Positions 38,239-42,844 of a stretch of DNA of 42,844 nt are shown one piece after another. Within the stretch, counting starts at the first letter, position 1; every line of letters begins with the position of its first letter. The stretch comes from an uncultured Bacilli bacterium (GTDB lineage: Bacteria > Bacillota_I > Bacilli_A > RF39 > UBA660), in contig CANPVK010000003.1 in assembly GCA_947581715.1 (NCBI GenBank), forward strand, positions 1 to 42,844. The letters are read 5' to 3'. The translations under genes and the position numbers were made by a program. Below the pieces are notes generated by a model. It had not been told where the DNA came from. It saw only the letters and a program-made list of their open reading frames with translations, and ran no database searches.

Positions 38239-38474
38239 TCTTCTAATACCTCTATTTGACCTTTCTTTTCTTCTTTTAAATGCTCATATTCTTCAGTTTG
38301 CTTCTCTAAAGATTCTTGATTTTGTTGGATAGTTTCCTCTAACGAATCTCCTTCTATTTTTAGTTGTTCTTCCTTCTTGGCCAAGAAAGAAAATGGAAAA
38401 AAACCAATGATATTAATCGTAACGGAAATAAAAAATAAAATATAGAAAATAGAAAGAACAATTTTTTTCTTCAT
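38196..38474 (-). CDS. Small TM/coiled-coil protein
   Basis: 92 aa, N-terminal TM helix followed by E/Q-rich coiled coil; 43-nt out-of-frame overlap with the deacetylase gene. Confidence 0.65.
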   Translation of the reverse strand: MKKKIVLSIFYILFFISVTINIIGFFPFSFLAKKEEQLKIEGDSLEETIQQNQESLEKQTEEYEHLKEEKKGQIEVLEEWKVRLEKIQKQLS

Positions 38475-38486
38475 TTTTCCTCCTCC

Positions 38487-39161
38487 TTATCCCAAACGAT
38501 TAATCATAGATAATATTTCTTGATTAATATCTTCTATGGTTCGCATTTCTTTTTCTTTGGCACACTCAATAGTTTTCCAATTATATAAACCCGATAATTC
38601 CAAATAAGTTTTTTCTGCATGCATTAAATGTTCATCATTTCTTTCATTTCCATCTAAGAAACTTCTATTTTTACGAAGTTCCTTCATAATTGAAAAAGGA
38701 ACATGTAAAAAAATAGTAAGATCGGCTTTGGGTAATTCTAATAACCAATATTCCAATTTATCAATCCATTGAAACAAACGAAATCGTTCATCCGAATCTT
38801 CGATTTTAGCCCCTTGATGAGCCATATTAGAACTGACATAACGATCTAAAATAACATAATATCCTTGCTCTAAATATTTTTGAATTTTGGGAAAATTATA
38901 TTTTCGATCTGCAGCTAGATAAAGACAAAATACTTTTGGATCCAAATTGACTGGTCCTTCTGGGAAAACACATTGATCCATATCTTTTCTTCCTAAAATA
39001 CTTTCTCCAACAATTTTTCCTGTTGGGGTATCATACATCGGAAAAGAAAAAGTAACAGCTCGAATTCCCATTGCATTTAACTTTTTCACTAATAATTCAC
39101 TTTGTGTCTGTTTGCCAGAACAATCACTACCTTCAATGACAATTAATTTCCCTTTTTCCAT
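38487..39161 (-). CDS. tmk: Thymidylate kinase (dTMP kinase)
   Basis: KLIVIEGSDCSGKQTQSELLVKKL, YVILDRYVSSNMAHQGAK, ADLTIFLHVP. Confidence 0.85.
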   Translation of the reverse strand: MEKGKLIVIEGSDCSGKQTQSELLVKKLNAMGIRAVTFSFPMYDTPTGKIVGESILGRKDMDQCVFPEGPVNLDPKVFCLYLAADRKYNFPKIQKYLEQGYYVILDRYVSSNMAHQGAKIEDSDERFRLFQWIDKLEYWLLELPKADLTIFLHVPFSIMKELRKNRSFLDGNERNDEHLMHAEKTYLELSGLYNWKTIECAKEKEMRTIEDINQEILSMINRLG

Positions 39162-39169
39162 GATAACTC

Positions 39170-39763
39170 CTAATCTTCTATTTCATTTTCTTGAAACTTT
39201 ACTTCTAAAAATTTTCTACTAGCAAGATAATCACATAAATGTACAAAATTTTGATATTTATCTTTGGGTTTTGGTAAAATTTCTTCTTTCGTGTAAGGAT
39301 GGGTATTCCAAGGCCCCATATGAGAAGCAATAACATGACATAAAAATTCACTATCTTTTTCATTCATTCTTAATTGTTTTTTTCTTTCTTGAATAAATTG
39401 ACAAGCTAATAATGGATGATCTGCTCTTGTATATTCTTCTTTTGGAATTCCATGTTTCACACCATCATGTATCGCTAAAGCAATTAAAAATAAATCTTTT
39501 TCTCGATCGGTATATTTATCTCCAATACAAGGATCATTCAATAATTCATAACCAATTCTAACAGCTACTTTGCTGTGTCTCAAGAGTCCACCCTTTCCCA
39601 AAGAAAAAGATGGATGATACTTTCCCGTAGAAGATGCAGCAACTTCAAAAAAATAATCGGGAAGCTCGGATACTAAAAATTGAAAATCTGCTTGATAATC
39701 TGGATTTTTAAGATAACGAATTTCTTTTTGGAAAGAATCAATCTTATAATTTGTTGCTATCAT
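39170..39763 (-). CDS. HD-domain protein (putative phosphohydrolase)
   Basis: GGLLRHSKVAVRIG, ALAIHDGVKHG, HVIASHMGPW. Confidence 0.75.
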   Translation of the reverse strand: MIATNYKIDSFQKEIRYLKNPDYQADFQFLVSELPDYFFEVAASSTGKYHPSFSLGKGGLLRHSKVAVRIGYELLNDPCIGDKYTDREKDLFLIALAIHDGVKHGIPKEEYTRADHPLLACQFIQERKKQLRMNEKDSEFLCHVIASHMGPWNTHPYTKEEILPKPKDKYQNFVHLCDYLASRKFLEVKFQENEIED

Positions 39764-39822
39764 AATTCACCTCTATACTTCTAAATTCATTATATAACAG
39801 AAACATCTGTTTGACAATTATT

Positions 39823-40914
39823 TTAAAGAAATCTTTCTAGAATTTCATTCGATAGATACCAATATTGAGGAGAAATGACATAATTTTCTTTTTCTTCTAC
39901 TAATATCTTTTCTTTTAATAAATCCGCCACTTGAAAATAATCGATAAAATCATGGTGAAAGCGCTTCCAAAACTCTTTTTTCGATACTCCTCTTTTCGTA
40001 CGAAGTCCTAAAATAGCTTGATTAGAAGCTTCCATTTGTTCAGTCATTTCTTCTTGTTCCATCCTATTTTGTCCCTTTAGATAATTCGTAATACTTCTAG
40101 TATTCGTATAACGAATTTTTCCAAGATAACCACTTGCCCCTACTCCAAATCCATAATATTCTTGATTCTGCCAATAAGTCAGATTATGTTTCGATTCATA
40201 TCCAGGTTTACAAAAATTACTAATTTCATAATGAAGATAACCATTTTTTTCAAGAGTAGAACAGATTTTTTGATACATTTGGAAGTCTAATTCCTCTTCG
40301 ATTGGTTGTACTTTTTGAATTCCTAATTGAGTATGTTCTTCTATCATCAAGGAATAAGTAGAAATATGAGGAATCGAAAAAGATAAGAACATCTCTAAAT
40401 CTTCCTGTAACATCGTCATAGTTTCCTGCGGAATGGCATAAATGAAATCCAAATTCAGATTTTCAAAGTAAGATTTTGCTAACTGAATTTTGGAAATCAT
40501 TTCTTGTCTTTGTTCTTCTCTTCCTAAAAAAGATAACAGTTCAGAATGAAAAGTTTCTACTCCAATACTCAAACGATTCACCTGATTTCTTTTTAAAAAA
40601 GATAACAGTTCATCAGTAATATCATGAATATTACATTCAAAGGTAAACTCTAAATTTTTACTAGTCTGAATACAGTGAATACAATCAAATAATTTTTCTA
40701 ATTGAGAAATAGAAAGACAAGAGGGCGTTCCCCCTCCAATATAAATCGTATCAATCAAATCATTTTGATAACGTTCTTGTATTTCTTGATGTAACTGTAT
40801 GAGATACTGATCTACCAACTGTTCTTGATAAAAGAACTTACAAAAATCACAATAGTGACAAATTCTCCTACAAAACGGAATATGAATATATACTGCTTTT
40901 ACCATATTACTCAT
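39823..40914 (-). CDS. hemW: Radical SAM protein HemW (coproporphyrinogen III oxidase-like)
   Basis: [51 protein letters not shown]. Confidence 0.93.
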   Translation of the reverse strand: MSNMVKAVYIHIPFCRRICHYCDFCKFFYQEQLVDQYLIQLHQEIQERYQNDLIDTIYIGGGTPSCLSISQLEKLFDCIHCIQTSKNLEFTFECNIHDITDELLSFLKRNQVNRLSIGVETFHSELLSFLGREEQRQEMISKIQLAKSYFENLNLDFIYAIPQETMTMLQEDLEMFLSFSIPHISTYSLMIEEHTQLGIQKVQPIEEELDFQMYQKICSTLEKNGYLHYEISNFCKPGYESKHNLTYWQNQEYYGFGVGASGYLGKIRYTNTRSITNYLKGQNRMEQEEMTEQMEASNQAILGLRTKRGVSKKEFWKRFHHDFIDYFQVADLLKEKILVEEKENYVISPQYWYLSNEILERFL

Positions 40915-42703
40915 CCATCTTCAAAACAGCAAGAAAAGCTTCTTGAGGAACCTCCACTTTTCCAATTTGTTTCATTCTTTTCTTTCCTTCTTTTTGTTTT
41001 TCCAACAGTTTTCTTTTTCTAGTAATATCTCCTCCATAACATTTTGCTAAAACATTTTTACGAAGAGCCTTAATATCGGTACGAGCAATCACATGATTTC
41101 CAATGGCTGCTTGAATTGGTACTTCAAACATTTGTCTAGGAATAATCTCTTTTAGAGCTTCTACCACACTTTTTCCCCTTTGATAAGCAAAATCTTTATG
41201 AATAATAACACTAAATGCATCTACAATTTCTCCATTTAATAAAATATCCATCTTCACTAAATTACTCTCTTGATAACCCATAAATTCATAATCAAAAGAA
41301 GCATATCCTTTGGTATAAGATTTTAATTTATCAAAAAAGTCATAAACAATTTCAGATAACGGAATTTGATAATGAATATTAACTCTTGTTTGATCCAAAT
41401 AATCCATTCCTAAATAAGTACCTCTTTTATTTTGACACAATTCCATAATAGGACCAATATACTCACTAGGAGTAAAGATACTAGTTTTAATATAGGGTTC
41501 TTTGATACAAGCTATTTTTTGTCGATCAGGAAGTTCACTTGGAGAATTTACAGTGATTTTACTTTTATCGGTTAATTCTACTTCATAAATAACACTAGGA
41601 GAGGTAGCAATAATATCAATTCCAAACTCTCTTTCAATTCTTTCTTCGATAATTTCCATATGTAATAATCCTAAAAACCCACAACGAAATCCAAATCCTA
41701 AAGCAGTAGAAGTTTCTGGTTCAAAATCTAAGGAAGCATCATTTAATTTTAATTTTTCTAAGGCATCTCGTAAATCTTCAAAACGACTAGATTCAATTGG
41801 AAAAATCCCAGAAAAAACCATCGATTTCATAGGTTGATATCCCGGAAGTGGTTCTTTTGCTGGATTTTCTACTGTTGTAACAGTATCCCCAACTTTTACT
41901 TGGCTAATTTCTTTAATACTAGCAGCAATCAATCCTACATCGCCTGCCACAAGTTCTTCCTTTTTTTCTTCTTTCGGAGTCATAACTCCTAATTCTACCA
42001 CTTCATAAGTAGCACCTGTTTCCATCAGCAAAATAGTATCTTTCTTCTTCAAAGTTCCTTCTTTAATTCTACAAGAAATAATAACTCCACGATAAGAATC
42101 AAAAAAACTATCAAAAATTAAAGCACGAAGTGGTTTTTCTTTTTCTCCTAACGGTGCTGGTATTCTTTCAATAATGGCCTGTAATAATTCTGGAATTCCT
42201 ACTCCTGTTTTGGCACTTGTCAAAATGAATTCATCTTCTTGGAACCCAATTGCATCGATTAATTCTTTTTTTACTTTTTCAATATTAGCATTTGGCAAAT
42301 CAATTTTATTAATAACTGGTATAATTTCTAAATCATGTTCTAGTGCTAGATAAAGATTTGCTAAAGTTTGTGCTTCAATTCCCTGAGCAGCATCTACTAC
42401 TAATAGAGCCCCTTCACAAGCTGCTAAACTTCTACTAACTTCATAAGAAAAATCAACATGACCTGGTGTATCAATTAAATGAAGAATATACTCTGTACCT
42501 TGATAAGAATATTTTAATTCAACAGCATTTAACTTAATCGTAATTCCTCTTTCTCTTTCAATATCCATAGAATCTAAGGTTTGTTCTTTTAACTCCCTTT
42601 GATCTAATGCTCCTGTTTCTTCTAAAATACGATCTGCTAACGTACTTTTTCCATGATCAATATGAGCAATAATACAAAAATTACGAACATTTTCTCTTTT
42701 CAC
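40907..42703 (-). CDS. lepA: Elongation factor 4 (LepA)
   Basis: [90 protein letters not shown]. Confidence 0.97.
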   Translation of the reverse strand: MKRENVRNFCIIAHIDHGKSTLADRILEETGALDQRELKEQTLDSMDIERERGITIKLNAVELKYSYQGTEYILHLIDTPGHVDFSYEVSRSLAACEGALLVVDAAQGIEAQTLANLYLALEHDLEIIPVINKIDLPNANIEKVKKELIDAIGFQEDEFILTSAKTGVGIPELLQAIIERIPAPLGEKEKPLRALIFDSFFDSYRGVIISCRIKEGTLKKKDTILLMETGATYEVVELGVMTPKEEKKEELVAGDVGLIAASIKEISQVKVGDTVTTVENPAKEPLPGYQPMKSMVFSGIFPIESSRFEDLRDALEKLKLNDASLDFEPETSTALGFGFRCGFLGLLHMEIIEERIEREFGIDIIATSPSVIYEVELTDKSKITVNSPSELPDRQKIACIKEPYIKTSIFTPSEYIGPIMELCQNKRGTYLGMDYLDQTRVNIHYQIPLSEIVYDFFDKLKSYTKGYASFDYEFMGYQESNLVKMDILLNGEIVDAFSVIIHKDFAYQRGKSVVEALKEIIPRQMFEVPIQAAIGNHVIARTDIKALRKNVLAKCYGGDITRKRKLLEKQKEGKKRMKQIGKVEVPQEAFLAVLKMDE

Positions 42704-42844
42704 GTTTTCTCACATACTTTCTAATTTTTATTATAGCAGATTCTATTCCAAAGAAAAAGAATGAAAATTTTTGAGTTTCGGTTTTTTACGAAAAAAATCT
42801 GAGCAAATTTAATTTTGAATTAAATCATAGGGATATTTTTAATA

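Noticed and set aside
42807-42825. ATTTAATT-TTG-AATTAAAT inverted repeat near the right edge
   Set aside because: Pure A/T stem at the window edge with no context; could be chance.
1-42844. CRISPR arrays, tRNA/rRNA genes, riboswitches/T-boxes, transposases
   Set aside because: None recognised by eye; the only tyrosine recombinase looks like chromosomal XerD rather than an element integrase.

Overview
Low-GC Firmicutes/Bacilli-like chromosomal segment encoding about 38 CDSs. Most are housekeeping: xerD-deoB, mnmA, xseA/xseB/nusB, mutS, trmK-sigA-dnaG, yqeG/yqeH, tmk, hemW-lepA. A sporulation signature is also present: spoIIM-like, spoIVB, ylbJ, a yqfQ-like gene and sigK. There is a type IV pilus-like locus (two prepilin-like proteins diverging from a PilB/GspE ATPase). 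The two strongest non-routine signals are: (1) a near-consensus 28-bp dif site (6547-6574, minus orientation: ACTTCGTATAATTGATATTATGTTAACT) in a very AT-rich gap downstream of xerD-deoB, with a perfect 11-bp inverted copy of its XerD arm about 164 bp away and gene orientation converging on it, suggesting the replication terminus; (2) a 5'-truncated FGE/C-type-lectin-like gene at the left edge whose last ~115 nt switch abruptly to about 51% GC, about 11% A and no A-ending codons, as expected for a diversity-generating-retroelement-type variable region. No reverse transcriptase is visible in the window. I also note sporulation-sigma-like promoter motifs and two small CDSs missing from the ORF track (DUF1540-like, 30-aa membrane peptide). 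No rRNA, tRNA or CRISPR array was recognised. All calls are by eye; no searches were run.
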